Shown piece after piece: positions 50,289-59,549 of a DNA stretch of 64,000 nucleotides. Source of the DNA: WLMZ01 sp031367435 (GTDB lineage: Bacteria; Actinomycetota; Acidimicrobiia; Acidimicrobiales; Ilumatobacteraceae); the NCBI GenBank assembly GCA_031367435.1, contig JANLPV010000110.1, positions 15,763 through 79,762 of the forward strand. Direction: 5' to 3'. Position numbers and translations under genes: made by a program. Position 1 is the stretch's first letter. Each line of letters opens with the position of its first letter. The notes beneath the pieces are model-generated. The model did not search any database. It was not told the origin of the DNA and was given only the letters and a program-made list of their open reading frames with translations.

Positions 50289-50840
50289 TCACGCCAGCGC
50301 GGGCGTGCCCTTGAACGGCACCGGGTCGGCTGCCGCCGGAATGCCCTGCTTGGCCCATGCGGTAGCGGTCGCGATCTTGTCGGACACGGCGCGCCATTCG
50401 GGGCCGTTCCAACCTTGGGCCGATGCTGCAACGGTGCCGTCCATTGCGACGAACACGAACGCGGGAAGCTCCGTGAGCGCCAACGACTTCACGAAGGCGC
50501 GGTCGGCATCGCAGAACACGAGGAACTCGTCGGTCAATGGTCCGAGGAACGTTTTGGCATCATCGGCACCACAGGTGACCACGAAGTTCACACGTACATC
50601 GGCACCACGAAATCCAGACAGGATTCGCGCTGCAGTTTTGAGGATCCACGAACTCTCGTTGGTGTACGGGTCGAGCACGACGCACGCAAGATTGAACATG
50701 GTGAGCCAATCATCGAGCGGGCGACTTTCGCCATCGAGGGAGTTAAGAACGACATCGAGCGATGGATTGCTGGCCACGAGCCACGACGCTAGCGCAGCAC
50801 GCGACGACCGGCACAGCTCACAAAGAACTGCTGCCGTCAC
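50289..50840 (-). CDS. Putative thioredoxin-fold protein
   Basis: A 183-aa protein with an N-terminal CELCRSSR (a CxxC) and later strands FVVTCGADDA, DEFLVFCDAD and LPAFVFVAMDG in a thioredoxin-like order (cis-Pro-like LPAFV before the strand). The CxxC is not at the usual position after beta-1, so redox activity is uncertain. It ends 13 nt before hrpB on the same strand. Family not firmly recognised. Confidence 0.6.
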   Translation of the reverse strand: MTAAVLCELCRSSRAALASWLVASNPSLDVVLNSLDGESRPLDDWLTMFNLACVVLDPYTNESSWILKTAARILSGFRGADVRVNFVVTCGADDAKTFLGPLTDEFLVFCDADRAFVKSLALTELPAFVFVAMDGTVAASAQGWNGPEWRAVSDKIATATAWAKQGIPAAADPVPFKGTPALA

Positions 50841-50881
50841 GTCGGTGTCGGTCGGCCGCGTGTACCGCTAGGTTGGCGGCG

Positions 50882-51685
50882 ATGCATCCGATTGAACGGC
50901 TTCGCTACGTTGCTCGGGTAACCGGCGGCGACCAGAGAATGCTTGTCCGCGAAACAGCAGCCGCGATTGCCGCGCTCGACCTCGATCCAGCGGGGTTGGT
51001 CGTAGCCTGCCGGCGCATCGTCGAGCGCCATCCCACGTCGGGCGCGTTGTGGTGGTTGTGCGCAAGCCTGCTGACGGCAAGCGATCCGTTCCGTGAAGCG
51101 TGGGGATTGGCCGATCTGATCGATGACGATCCCACGCCGAATCATCTGATGCAGCTACTCCCCGATGATGCCACCGTGTGCGTTGTTGGCTGGCCCGATC
51201 TCATCGGCGAGGCACTGCTTCGGCGTGGAGATGCGCGTGTGCTCGTGATCGATGCCAACAACGAGGGTTCACGGTTAGTGCGTCGTCTTGAGCGTGCCGA
51301 CGTGCAGGCGCAAACGGTGCCAGCGGCCGGAGTTGCGGCGGCCGTTGCGGCGAGCGATCTGGTACTCATTGAAGCCAGCGCGGCGGCTGTCGACGGTGCA
51401 TTGTGCTCGCTCGGGTCGCACGCGGCCGCTGCCGTTGCGTACTGCGCCGAGGTGCCAGTGTGGCTCGTGGCCGGCCACGGCCGAAGGCTTCCGGAGCAGA
51501 TGTGGCGAGCAATGGTTCAACGTCTCGGCGAGGCAGGCGACGGTTGGAACCACGATGTCGAGGTCGTTCCGTTGGCCATGATGCTCGCCGTGTTGGGACC
51601 CAACGGACTCGCCGACGCCGATGCGAATGCGGTGAGTGCGGAGTGCCCAATGACGCACGAGTTGCTCCGCATGAGCGCAATGTAG
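50882..51685 (+). CDS. eIF2B/MtnA-like fold protein
   Basis: A 267-aa cytosolic protein. The N-terminal helical part (residues 1-90) precedes a Rossmann-like domain: VCVVGWPDLIGEALLRRG, ARVLVIDANNEGSRLVRRLE, then AASDLVLIEASAAAVDGALC and VPVWLVAGHGRRLPE. This order (recovered sugar-phosphate-isomerase-like fold with the Asp in ASDLVLIEA) matches the IF-2B alpha/beta/delta family. Eukaryotic members are exchange factors; bacterial ones are isomerases or unknown. Divergent from the thioredoxin-like gene. Confidence 0.7.
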   Translation: MHPIERLRYVARVTGGDQRMLVRETAAAIAALDLDPAGLVVACRRIVERHPTSGALWWLCASLLTASDPFREAWGLADLIDDDPTPNHLMQLLPDDATVCVVGWPDLIGEALLRRGDARVLVIDANNEGSRLVRRLERADVQAQTVPAAGVAAAVAASDLVLIEASAAAVDGALCSLGSHAAAAVAYCAEVPVWLVAGHGRRLPEQMWRAMVQRLGEAGDGWNHDVEVVPLAMMLAVLGPNGLADADANAVSAECPMTHELLRMSAM

Positions 51686-51709
51686 CCAACCCGATTAGTG
51701 TCGCCAACC

Positions 51710-52177
51710 ATGGCAAGCAAGCGCGGCAACATCACCATGACCGACGATGAGGTACACACCTACCTCGCCGAGCAGAAGGTGCTCAACGTCGCCACGATCG
51801 GGCCGTCCGGACATCCGCACATGGTGGCGATGTGGTACGAGGTCGTCGACGGCAAAGTGGTGTTCTGGACCTTCGGCAAGAGCCAGAAGATCGTGAACCT
51901 TCGTCGCGACTCGAAGATGACCGGGTTGATCGAAAGTGGCGAGACGTACAACGAGCTTCGTGGCGTCGAGTTGGTGGGTACGGGCCGCATCGTCGAGGAC
52001 TACGCCGAGATCCTTGCGATCGGCAAGGCGGTCGGCGTGAAGTACAACGGTGCCGACATTCTCAGCGACGCGGCATTGCCGTTCCTCGAGGCGCAGGCCA
52101 ACAAGCGACTCGGAGTCATCTTCGACGTCGAGCACGTCGTGAGTTGGGATCACCGCAAACTCGGTGGCGGCTACTAA
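51710..52177 (+). CDS. PPOX-class F420-dependent split-barrel protein
   Basis: A 155-aa flavin/deazaflavin oxidoreductase-like protein: VLNVATIGPSGHPHMVAMWY, VVFWTFGKSQKIVNLRRD, GVELVGTGRIVED. The length and the W-Y-x-V pattern fit the FDOR-B group, whose members bind F420 or act as biliverdin/small-molecule reductases. ATG 51710 is preceded by weak ribosome signal. It converges with the MocR gene with a 4-nt stop overlap. Confidence 0.85.
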   Translation: MASKRGNITMTDDEVHTYLAEQKVLNVATIGPSGHPHMVAMWYEVVDGKVVFWTFGKSQKIVNLRRDSKMTGLIESGETYNELRGVELVGTGRIVEDYAEILAIGKAVGVKYNGADILSDAALPFLEAQANKRLGVIFDVEHVVSWDHRKLGGGY

Positions 52178-53538
52178 CGCTGACCGGGACGGCGCGCTAC
52201 CTGACGATCAGGCGTGAAGCCCGACGCGTCGGCCAGACGATGCGCCACCACCGAGATCTCAGCGGGGGAACCGTTGAGTAGACCAACGGTGAGCCGAAGT
52301 GAGTCGGCGTCGTCTCTCACCATGAACGGTTCGCCGGGTGCAGCACCGATGCCCTGCGCGGCGAGTCGAATGAGTGCTGACCGTTCCTGATCTACGCTGA
52401 TCCACAGGTTGATTCCGTCAGTGCCCGTGAAGGGAACACCGCGTGAGCCGAGCACATCAGTGACCAAATGACGGCGGCGGGCGTATTCGTCGCTTGCCGA
52501 GCGCAGACTCTTCGCTGTTGCGGGGTCGCTGAGTAGGCCGAGTAGCACGGCTTGCAGGATGCGGCTGCTCCAGCCTGGTCCGAGCAGGCGGCGATTCGCA
52601 ACAGCGGACACAACGTGGCCAGCCCCACCAACGGCCGCCAGTCGAAGGTCTGGGCCATGGCTTTTCGAGAAGCTGCGGATGTGCACGGTTCGCCACGGCA
52701 GGGTTGCGCCAATGCTGACGAGCGCGCCCGCGGCGATGTCGCCGCTGTGGTCATCTTCAATGACGATCGCATTCGATTCAGCGAGCAATACTGCGATCGC
52801 GGTACACCGAGCCGACGTCATCGTGACGCCAGTTGGGTTCTGTGCGCGAGGTTGCAAGAACACCGCAGTTGGTGCGCGCTCGAGCGCGACGCGTAAGCCG
52901 TTGACGGAGATGCCTTCGCCGTCCATGTCGACGCCGATCACCTCCGCGCCGAGCTGTTCGAGGAGGTCGAGGAGTGGAGGAAAAGTTGGGTGCTCAACGA
53001 CGACGCGATCCCCGAGCCGCACGACGACTTGGGCAACTCGGTCGAGCGCGTCCATCGCGCCATCGACGACGGTGAGGTCCTCGGCATGAAAGGGCCAACT
53101 CTCGCGGAGCATCGCGTCGAGCTCAGGTAGAACGGGCTGATCGAGGTAGCTGCTCGTGAGCGACTGACGACTGACGCGCGCAACGATGCGGCTGAGATCA
53201 GGGAGCAGATCTGGATCGGGCGTGCCGCTGGACAGATCGAGCGCAAAGTGGCCAGGACCTTCGGTGACGCGTCGATATCGACGCGGACCGCCGGGTCCGA
53301 TCGGGTGGCGAACATAGGTGCCGAGACGACCGCGTGCCTCGATTGCCCCGACTGCGGCAAGCGTCTGCCACGCTTCGCTCACAGTGGTGGGCGACACCCC
53401 TAAGGCTTTCGACAACGCGCGAACCGTGGGAAGGCGCGAGTCCGTTGGCAGGGTGCCGGCCGTAATCAGGCGCCCGATTGCGGCGGCGATGCCACGCGCG
53501 CTGCGATCGTCGATCGCCTCGATCAGGTCGTTGAGCAT
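52174..53538 (-). CDS. MocR-type (GntR-aminotransferase) transcriptional regulator
   Basis: A 454-aa fusion of a GntR winged helix (residues about 8-75; RLPTVRALSKALGVSPTTVSEAWQTLA) and a class I aminotransferase-like domain with VVVEHPTFPPLL, QPRAQNPTGVTMT, VIEDDHSGDI and the PLP-Lys position in IRSFSKSHGPDLRLA. Such proteins sense PLP-linked amines or amino acids and bind direct repeats. ATG 53538 is used rather than a longer frame into the promoter. Divergent from the ureidopropionase operon, so it is the probable regulator of that pathway. Confidence 0.9.
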   Translation of the reverse strand: MLNDLIEAIDDRSARGIAAAIGRLITAGTLPTDSRLPTVRALSKALGVSPTTVSEAWQTLAAVGAIEARGRLGTYVRHPIGPGGPRRYRRVTEGPGHFALDLSSGTPDPDLLPDLSRIVARVSRQSLTSSYLDQPVLPELDAMLRESWPFHAEDLTVVDGAMDALDRVAQVVVRLGDRVVVEHPTFPPLLDLLEQLGAEVIGVDMDGEGISVNGLRVALERAPTAVFLQPRAQNPTGVTMTSARCTAIAVLLAESNAIVIEDDHSGDIAAGALVSIGATLPWRTVHIRSFSKSHGPDLRLAAVGGAGHVVSAVANRRLLGPGWSSRILQAVLLGLLSDPATAKSLRSASDEYARRRHLVTDVLGSRGVPFTGTDGINLWISVDQERSALIRLAAQGIGAAPGEPFMVRDDADSLRLTVGLLNGSPAEISVVAHRLADASGFTPDRQVARRPGQR

Positions 53539-53619
53539 GATTGTGTGATCACGAGAACGTCTCCTCGGCGGTCGGCATTGTTCCGGCGTCGCAACGACGG
53601 TGTGCAAATGGCTGTAAAC

Positions 53620-53673
53620 CATTGTGCGGTAACAAACATAACATTGTCTGCACTGGCCTGTTACAACTACGAT
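53620..53673 (+). promoter_or_regulatory. Candidate promoter and MocR operator of the pyrimidine-type operon
   Basis: CATTGT occurs at 53620-53625 and 53642-53647 (22-bp period), with a third copy at 53576. A plausible sigma-70 promoter TTGTCT (53644-53649), 18 bp, TACGAT (53668-53673) overlaps the second copy. GTAACA (53629) and TGTTAC (53660) form an additional inverted repeat. Direct repeats with this spacing suit MocR dimers. Confidence 0.45.
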
Positions 53674-53717
53674 CTGGGGATCACGTCGAGCCTCGGCGCG
53701 TGACCCAAGGGGGAAAG

Positions 53718-54560
53718 ATGGCAGACATCGTTAGAGCGGCCTTGGTGCAGACCGATTGGCCAGGCTCGAAGGAAGCCATGATTGCCAAGCATGAGGCTGC
53801 TGCTCGCGAGGCTGCGGCACAGGGTGCAAAGGTCATCTGCTTTCAAGAGCTGTTCTATGGCCCCTACTTCTGTCAGGTGCAAGAGACTGAGTACTACTCC
53901 TACACCGAATACATCCCCGATGGCCCAACCACGAAGCAGTTTCAGAGTCTCGCCAAAGAGTTGGGGATGGTGATGATCCTGCCGATGTACGAGATTGTTC
54001 AGCCCGGCTTGTACTTCAACACCGCAGCGGTCATCGACGCCGATGGCTCGTATCTGGGCAAGTACCGCAAGCAACACATCCCCCAGACCAAAGGCTTCTG
54101 GGAGAAGTTCTATTTCACTCCCGGCACCGGCGGTTACCCGGTGTTCGACACTGCGGTTGGCAAGGTAGGCGTGTACATCTGTTACGACCGCCACTTCCCC
54201 GAAGGCTGGCGCGCGCTCGGGCTCAACGGCGCGCAAATCGTGTTCAATCCGTCGGCAACGCATCGCGGGCTCAGCGAATATCTGTGGCGTCTCGAGCAAC
54301 CAGCCGCGGCCGTCGCCAACATCTTCTATGTCGGTGCGATCAATCGCGTCGGCATTGAGGCACTTGGCGACAACGACTTCTACGGGCAGAGCTACTTTGT
54401 CGATCCGGAGGGCAAGTTCGTCGGGGATGTGGGCGATGCCTACAAGCCAGATCTCATCGTGCGCGATCTCGATATGGGCAAGCTTGCCGAGATCCGTGAC
54501 CGGTGGGCGTTTTACCGCGATCGTCGCCCCGAGGCATATTCCGAACTCGTCGCCCGCTGA
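53718..54560 (+). CDS. Beta-ureidopropionase (N-carbamoyl-beta-alanine amidohydrolase)
   Basis: Nitrilase-superfamily enzyme of 280 aa that hydrolyses N-carbamoyl amino acids. The Glu-Lys-Cys triad lies in ICFQELFYGPYF (Glu), YLGKYRKQHIPQ (Lys) and GVYICYDRHFPEGWR (Cys). The QTKGFWEKFYFTPG stretch is typical of the ureidopropionase branch. A strong AAGGGGG site precedes ATG 53718. First gene of the operon, followed at 16 nt by dihydropyrimidinase, i.e. the next-to-last two steps of reductive pyrimidine catabolism. Confidence 0.9.
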   Translation: MADIVRAALVQTDWPGSKEAMIAKHEAAAREAAAQGAKVICFQELFYGPYFCQVQETEYYSYTEYIPDGPTTKQFQSLAKELGMVMILPMYEIVQPGLYFNTAAVIDADGSYLGKYRKQHIPQTKGFWEKFYFTPGTGGYPVFDTAVGKVGVYICYDRHFPEGWRALGLNGAQIVFNPSATHRGLSEYLWRLEQPAAAVANIFYVGAINRVGIEALGDNDFYGQSYFVDPEGKFVGDVGDAYKPDLIVRDLDMGKLAEIRDRWAFYRDRRPEAYSELVAR

Positions 54561-54576
54561 CAGACAGGACCACAAC

Positions 54577-56001
54577 ATGGCACGCACCCTCATCACCAAC
54601 GGCACCGTGATCAGCCCCACCGGACGTCAGCTCATCGACGTGTTGATCGACGGTGAGACTGTCGTCGCGATGTATGCGCCGGGTCAGGCGCAATTGCAAG
54701 GCGTCACCGCCGAAACCGTTATCGACGCAACGGGCAAGTACGTAATTCCGGGTGGCATCGATGTGCACACACACATGGAGTTGCCCTTCGGCGGCACGAA
54801 CGCCAGCGACACATTTGAGACCGGCTCGCGTGCTGCGGCCTGGGGTGGCGTCACTACCATCGTCGACTTTGCCGTGCAGCGCTACGGCGAGAACGTCATC
54901 GAAAGTCTCGGTGTGTGGCACGACAAGGCTGCGGGTGAGTGCGCAATTGATTACGCGTTTCATCAGATCGTGGGTGGCATCGACGACGACGCGTTGAAGG
55001 CGATGAGATACCTCACCGAGAACGAAGGTGTGACGAGCTTCAAGCTGTTCATGGCCTACCCCGGCGTGTTCTACAGCGACGATGGTCAGATACTGCGCGC
55101 CATGCAAACCGCTGGCGAGATCGGCGCGACGATCATGATGCATGCCGAGAACGGCATTGCCATCGATGTGCTCGTTGGGCAGGCGCTTGCGCGCGGTGAA
55201 ACCGACCCGAAGTACCACAGCTATACGCGGCCATCGCTTCTCGAAGGTGAGGCGACGCATCGCGCGATCGTGCTCAGTCAAGTAGCAGGCAATGCCCCGC
55301 TGTACATCGTGCATGTGTCCGCCAGCGACGCATTGCTCGAGATCGCTGCCGCACGCGACGCCGGCCACAACGTCTTTGCTGAAACCTGCCCGCAATACCT
55401 CTACATGACGCTCGAGGAAACGCTTGCCAAGCCCGGCTTCGAAGGCGCCAAGTGGGTGTGCTCGCCGCCCGTGCGTTCTGCGCACGACACGCATCATCAT
55501 CACGCCGATCTTTGGAAGGGTTTGCGCACCAATGACATTGCCATCGTGAGCACCGACCATTGCCCGTTCTGTATGAAGGATCAAAAGGAACTCGGCATCG
55601 GCAACTTCTCCAAAATCCCCAATGGCATGGGCGGCGTCGAGCACCGCATGGAGCTGCTGTATCAGGGCGTCGTGAACGGTGAGATGTCGCTCGAGCGTTG
55701 GGTCGAGACCTGTTGCACCACCCCGGCGCGCATGTTCGGCATGTATCCCAAGAAGGGCATCATCGCGCCGGGTGCCGATGCCGACATCGTGATTTGGGAC
55801 CCCACCACGCAGACCAAAATTGGCATCAACGACAAGCACCACATGAACATCGATCATTCGTCGTGGGAGGGCTACATCATCGACGGCAAGGTCGACACCG
55901 TGTTCTCGCGTGGCACAGTCGTCATTCAGAACAACGCGTACATCGGCCGCAAGGGCCATGGGCAATTTGTGCGTCGGGGACTGTCGCAGTACCTGGTGTA
56001 A
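54577..56001 (+). CDS. hydA: Dihydropyrimidinase / hydantoinase
   Basis: Zinc amidohydrolase of 474 aa opening dihydrouracil, dihydrothymine or hydantoin rings. Metal ligands: DVHTHMELPFGG, the carboxylated Lys in SFKLFMAYPG, MMHAENG, YIVHVSAS and STDHCPF. The FMAY context and GIGNFSKIPNGMGG loop favour dihydropyrimidinase. ATG 54577 follows AGGA at normal spacing. The large reading frame on the opposite strand here is a shadow of codon bias. Downstream of the ureidopropionase gene. Confidence 0.92.
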   Translation: MARTLITNGTVISPTGRQLIDVLIDGETVVAMYAPGQAQLQGVTAETVIDATGKYVIPGGIDVHTHMELPFGGTNASDTFETGSRAAAWGGVTTIVDFAVQRYGENVIESLGVWHDKAAGECAIDYAFHQIVGGIDDDALKAMRYLTENEGVTSFKLFMAYPGVFYSDDGQILRAMQTAGEIGATIMMHAENGIAIDVLVGQALARGETDPKYHSYTRPSLLEGEATHRAIVLSQVAGNAPLYIVHVSASDALLEIAAARDAGHNVFAETCPQYLYMTLEETLAKPGFEGAKWVCSPPVRSAHDTHHHHADLWKGLRTNDIAIVSTDHCPFCMKDQKELGIGNFSKIPNGMGGVEHRMELLYQGVVNGEMSLERWVETCCTTPARMFGMYPKKGIIAPGADADIVIWDPTTQTKIGINDKHHMNIDHSSWEGYIIDGKVDTVFSRGTVVIQNNAYIGRKGHGQFVRRGLSQYLV

Positions 56002-56018
56002 CTGTTCGCACGTCATTT

Positions 56019-56061
56019 CATCATCACGTCAATTGATCATCACGTCAATTCATCATCACGG
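56019..56061. repeat. Intergenic 16-bp tandem repeat
   Basis: Two 16-bp units (catcatcacgtcaatt, gatcatcacgtcaatt) and a partial third between the hydA-like stop and the mmsA-like start. Not a hairpin or terminator; the short unit and non-coding site suggest slippage or a repeated protein-binding site. Confidence 0.6.
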
Positions 56062-56099
56062 TGCCGATGACTGCACCTGAACAACGGAAGAAGCAACGC

Positions 56100-57584
56100 A
56101 TGAAGAGGATCTCGCATTGGATCGACGGCAAAGTCGTCGAGGGAACATCGGGTCGTTCCGGAGTCGTATGGCAGCCCGCCACAGGTGAGCAGCAGGCGTC
56201 GGTTGACTTCGCCTCCGCCGACGAGATGAGTCGCGCCATAGCGGTCGCGAAGGCGGCGTTTCCGGCATGGCGTGCAACCAACCTGTCGCGTCGCGCCGAG
56301 GTGATGTTTCACATGCGCGAACTCGTCGATGCGAATCGCAAAGAGATCGCCTCGCTGCTGTCGGCTGAACACGGCAAGGTTCTGAGTGATGCCCTTGGTG
56401 AAGTCGCGCGTGGTCTCGAAAACATCGAGTACGCATGCGGCGTACCCAACCTGCTCAAAGGTGGGTACAGCGAGCAGGCAAGCACTGGCGTCGATGTGTA
56501 CAGCATCAAGCAACCGCTCGGTGTCGTCGCCGGCATCACGCCGTTCAACTTCCCAGCCATGGTGCCGATGTGGATGTTCGCCAACGCGCTCGCGTGTGGA
56601 AACACATTCATTCTCAAGCCGAGTGAGAAAGATCCTTCGGCGAGCATGTTCATCGCCGAACTGCTCAAGCAGTCGGGCCTACCGGATGGCTGCTTCAACG
56701 TCGTCAACGGCGACAAGGTGGCGGTCGACGCAATCCTGCATCACCCAGATATCGCCGCGGTGAGCTTCGTTGGTTCCACCCCGATTGCCAAGTACATCTA
56801 TGAGACCGGAACCCGCAATGGCAAGCGTGTCCAAGCGCTCGGCGGAGCGAAGAACCACATGTTGGTGTTGCCCGATGCCGATCTCGATATGGCCGCCGAT
56901 GCAGCGGTCAGCGCCGCCTACGGCTCAGCGGGCGAGCGTTGTATGGCAATCAGCGTTGTGCTCGCCGTCGACTCCGTCGCCGATGCGCTCATCGAGAAGG
57001 TGAAGGCGCGCATCCCCAACATTCAGGTGGGTCCTGCGTCAGAGACGGGTAACGAGATGGGTCCGCTCATCACCGCCGAGCATCGCGACAAGGTGGCGGG
57101 CTATATCGCGGGCGCAGCCGCGGAGGGGGCAACGTTGGTGGTCGACGGTCGCGACGATGCGCCCACCGGAGGGTTCTTCCTGAAGCCGAGTCTCATCGAC
57201 AACGCCAAACCCGGCATGAAGTGTTACGACGACGAGATCTTTGGTCCGGTTCTCACCGTGACACGTATCAAGACGTACGCAGAAGGTTTGGCGCTGATCA
57301 ACGACAACCAATACGGAAACGGCACAGCAATCTTCACGCGCGACGGAGGCGTGGCACGTCAGTTTCAATTCGACGTTCAAGTCGGCATGGTCGGAGTCAA
57401 CGTGCCGATTCCCGTACCCGTGAGTTACTACAGCTTCGGCGGCTGGAAGGCGAGCCTGTTCGGGGATCAACACATGTACGGCCCCGACGGCATCAACTTC
57501 TTCACCCGCTCAAAGGTGATCACATCGCGTTGGCCCGATCCGAGCACGTCGTCGGTCGACCTCGGTTTTCCAACGAACCGCTGA
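56100..57584 (+). CDS. mmsA: CoA-acylating (methyl)malonate-semialdehyde dehydrogenase
   Basis: A 494-aa aldehyde dehydrogenase converting malonate or methylmalonate semialdehyde, with CoA and NAD, to acetyl- or propionyl-CoA. Diagnostic motifs are GITPFNFPAMVPMWM, ILKPSEKDPS, QALGGAKNHMLVLPDADLD (Asn in place of the usual Glu) and the Cys in GSAGERCMAISV. ATG 56100 with GGAAG upstream is preferred over GTG 56061. In this operon it would consume semialdehydes from beta-alanine or beta-aminoisobutyrate, the end products of pyrimidine breakdown. Confidence 0.92.
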   Translation: MKRISHWIDGKVVEGTSGRSGVVWQPATGEQQASVDFASADEMSRAIAVAKAAFPAWRATNLSRRAEVMFHMRELVDANRKEIASLLSAEHGKVLSDALGEVARGLENIEYACGVPNLLKGGYSEQASTGVDVYSIKQPLGVVAGITPFNFPAMVPMWMFANALACGNTFILKPSEKDPSASMFIAELLKQSGLPDGCFNVVNGDKVAVDAILHHPDIAAVSFVGSTPIAKYIYETGTRNGKRVQALGGAKNHMLVLPDADLDMAADAAVSAAYGSAGERCMAISVVLAVDSVADALIEKVKARIPNIQVGPASETGNEMGPLITAEHRDKVAGYIAGAAAEGATLVVDGRDDAPTGGFFLKPSLIDNAKPGMKCYDDEIFGPVLTVTRIKTYAEGLALINDNQYGNGTAIFTRDGGVARQFQFDVQVGMVGVNVPIPVPVSYYSFGGWKASLFGDQHMYGPDGINFFTRSKVITSRWPDPSTSSVDLGFPTNR

Positions 57585-57587
57585 CCA

Positions 57588-58616
57588 ATGGACCTCGGTG
57601 TTGTGCTGCAGACCACGCCTCCGTCGGCGCGTGTCGTTGATCTCGCGAAGAAGGCAGAGACGTACGGCTTCAGCCATGTGTGGACATTTGACAGCCACAT
57701 CCTGTGGCAGGAGCCATATGTCATCTACAGCCAGATCTTGGCCGAGACGCGCAACATCATCGTGGGGCCGATGGTCACCAACCCAGCCACGCGCGATTGG
57801 ACCGTCACTGCGAGCACGTACGCGACGCTGAACGAGATGTACGGCAATCGCACGGTGTGCGGTATCGGTCGGGGCGACAGCGCGGTGCGTGTCACTAACG
57901 GCGCACCCACCACCTTGCAGACGTTGCGCGACAGCATTCACGTGATCCGCGAACTCGCCAACGGCCGAAGCGTCGAGTACAACGGATCGGAGCTGCGCTT
58001 TCCTTGGGCGGCCAAGAGCCGGTTAGAGGTGTGGGTTGCGGCGTATGGACCCAAAGCATTGTTACTCACGGGCGAGGTTGGCGACGGGTTCATTCTGCAG
58101 TTGGCCGACCCATCAATTGCAGAATGGACGATTGCCGCAGTGCGCGATGCCGCCTCCGCTGCTGGACGTCATCCTGCCGATCTCTCGATCTGCGTGGCAG
58201 CGCCCGCGTATGTCACCGACGGCACGCCCGAACATTTGGCGCACGCGCGCGAGCAATGCCGATGGTTCGGCGGGATGGTGGGCAATCACGTTGCCGACAT
58301 CGTGGCCCGTTACGGCGACAACGCTCCGGTACCGAAGGCCCTCACGGAATACATCAAGGGTCGCACCGGGTACGACTACAACGAGCACGGGCAAGCTGGC
58401 AATTCGCACACCGCATTCGTTCCCGACGAGATCGTCGATCGGTTCTGCATCATCGGACCGGTTGACGAACACGTCCGCCGCCTCGAAGAACTCAAGGCCT
58501 TAGGCGTCGATCAGTTTTCCATCTATTTACAACACGACGCGAAAGACGAAACACTGCGGGCCTACGGTGAGCGAGTGATGCCTGCGATCGCCGACGAAGT
58601 GAAAGCGAAGTCGTGA
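57588..58616 (+). CDS. LLM-class F420-type oxidoreductase in the pyrimidine-type operon
   Basis: Luciferase-like oxidoreductase of 342 aa: MDLGVVLQTTPPSARVVDLA, SHVWTFDSHILWQEPYV, VGPMVTNPATRDWTVTAS, the cofactor loop CGIGRGDSAVR, and WVAAYGPKALLLTGEVGDG. This closely packed family member begins 3 nt after mmsA and ends 9 nt before the ABC permease gene, so it is an integral part of the operon. Related flavin enzymes (RutA type) open uracil rings, while F420 members catalyse hydride transfer. Its substrate is unknown. Confidence 0.88.
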   Translation: MDLGVVLQTTPPSARVVDLAKKAETYGFSHVWTFDSHILWQEPYVIYSQILAETRNIIVGPMVTNPATRDWTVTASTYATLNEMYGNRTVCGIGRGDSAVRVTNGAPTTLQTLRDSIHVIRELANGRSVEYNGSELRFPWAAKSRLEVWVAAYGPKALLLTGEVGDGFILQLADPSIAEWTIAAVRDAASAAGRHPADLSICVAAPAYVTDGTPEHLAHAREQCRWFGGMVGNHVADIVARYGDNAPVPKALTEYIKGRTGYDYNEHGQAGNSHTAFVPDEIVDRFCIIGPVDEHVRRLEELKALGVDQFSIYLQHDAKDETLRAYGERVMPAIADEVKAKS

Positions 58617-58625
58617 GTACACACC

Positions 58626-59549
58626 GTGCCAGCTGAAGTCATTGTCGAGCAGGATGCTTCGGTCAACGCGATGCCACGAACGGGCTCGCTCCGTCGCGTG
58701 TTGATGATCCCAGGGGCGCTCGTACTCCTGGTGCTTTTCTGGGAGGGCTATAAGGCCATCGGTCCCGAAGACGGAGCCAATGTGTTCGGTGCCCGGCTCA
58801 TTCCGCGCACCAGCGATCGCGCAATGCCGCACGTCATCGACATGCTTCGTCGCTTCGGTCGACCGGAAGTGGGCGGGGGCAGCACCCGAACTGTTTTTGA
58901 CGCCGTGTTCTCGGCCACCTGGTACTCCTTTCGCGTGGCGTTGCTGGGGCTCGTGCTAGGGGTGGCATTCGGGCTGTTGAGTGCGATGCTCCTGGCGCGC
59001 TTCGACCTCCTGCGTAAAGGTTTGATGCCGTATCTCATCATCTCCCAAACCGTGCCTCTCATCGCACTTGCGCCCCTCACGGTGAGCTGGGGTGGCCGGT
59101 TGAAGTTCGGTAGTTTCGGCTGGGAGAAGTGGATGTCGGCAGCATCGCTCAGTGCATTCTTGGCCTTCTTCCCCGTGGCGGTTGGTGCCATGCGCGGCTT
59201 CGCCTCGCCGCCGCCAGCTGCACTCGAGCTGATGGATTCGTATGCCGCTACCTGGTGGCAGGGATTCCGCAAGCTTCGCTTTCCAGCCGCTCTGGCCTAT
59301 CTGCTTCCGGCATTCAAATTGGCCGCCGCCGCATCCGTGGTCGGTGTGGTGGTATCGGAGATCTCCATCGGCCTGCGATTCGGGATCGGTAGGTTGATCT
59401 TGGCGTACAGCCAAGAAGCCACGGGTGACCCGGCCAAGGTCTACACAGCCGTCGTCGGAGCCGCCGCGCTCGGCTTGGCGATGGCCGGGCTTGTAGCCCT
59501 GCTCGACAAGGTGCTGTCCAAGAACCGTCCCGCGGAGGCCAATTCGTGA
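58626..59549 (+). CDS. ABC transporter permease (SsuC/ThiX type) 1
   Basis: A 307-aa inner-membrane permease with about six TM helices (first near residues 28-43) and the cytoplasmic EAA-like loop LELMDSYAATWWQGFRKLRFP. A periplasmic segment (about 45-80) is longer than usual. GTG start; its stop overlaps the ATPase start by 4 nt. Forms a heterodimeric channel with the second permease at 60403. Confidence 0.9.
   Translation: MPAEVIVEQDASVNAMPRTGSLRRVLMIPGALVLLVLFWEGYKAIGPEDGANVFGARLIPRTSDRAMPHVIDMLRRFGRPEVGGGSTRTVFDAVFSATWYSFRVALLGLVLGVAFGLLSAMLLARFDLLRKGLMPYLIISQTVPLIALAPLTVSWGGRLKFGSFGWEKWMSAASLSAFLAFFPVAVGAMRGFASPPPAALELMDSYAATWWQGFRKLRFPAALAYLLPAFKLAAAASVVGVVVSEISIGLRFGIGRLILAYSQEATGDPAKVYTAVVGAAALGLAMAGLVALLDKVLSKNRPAEANS

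Noticed and set aside
54454..56016. A 520-codon open frame antisense to the dihydropyrimidinase gene
   Set aside because: The sense strand encodes an unmistakable enzyme with all metal ligands; the antisense frame is produced by G+C-rich codon bias and matches no motif.
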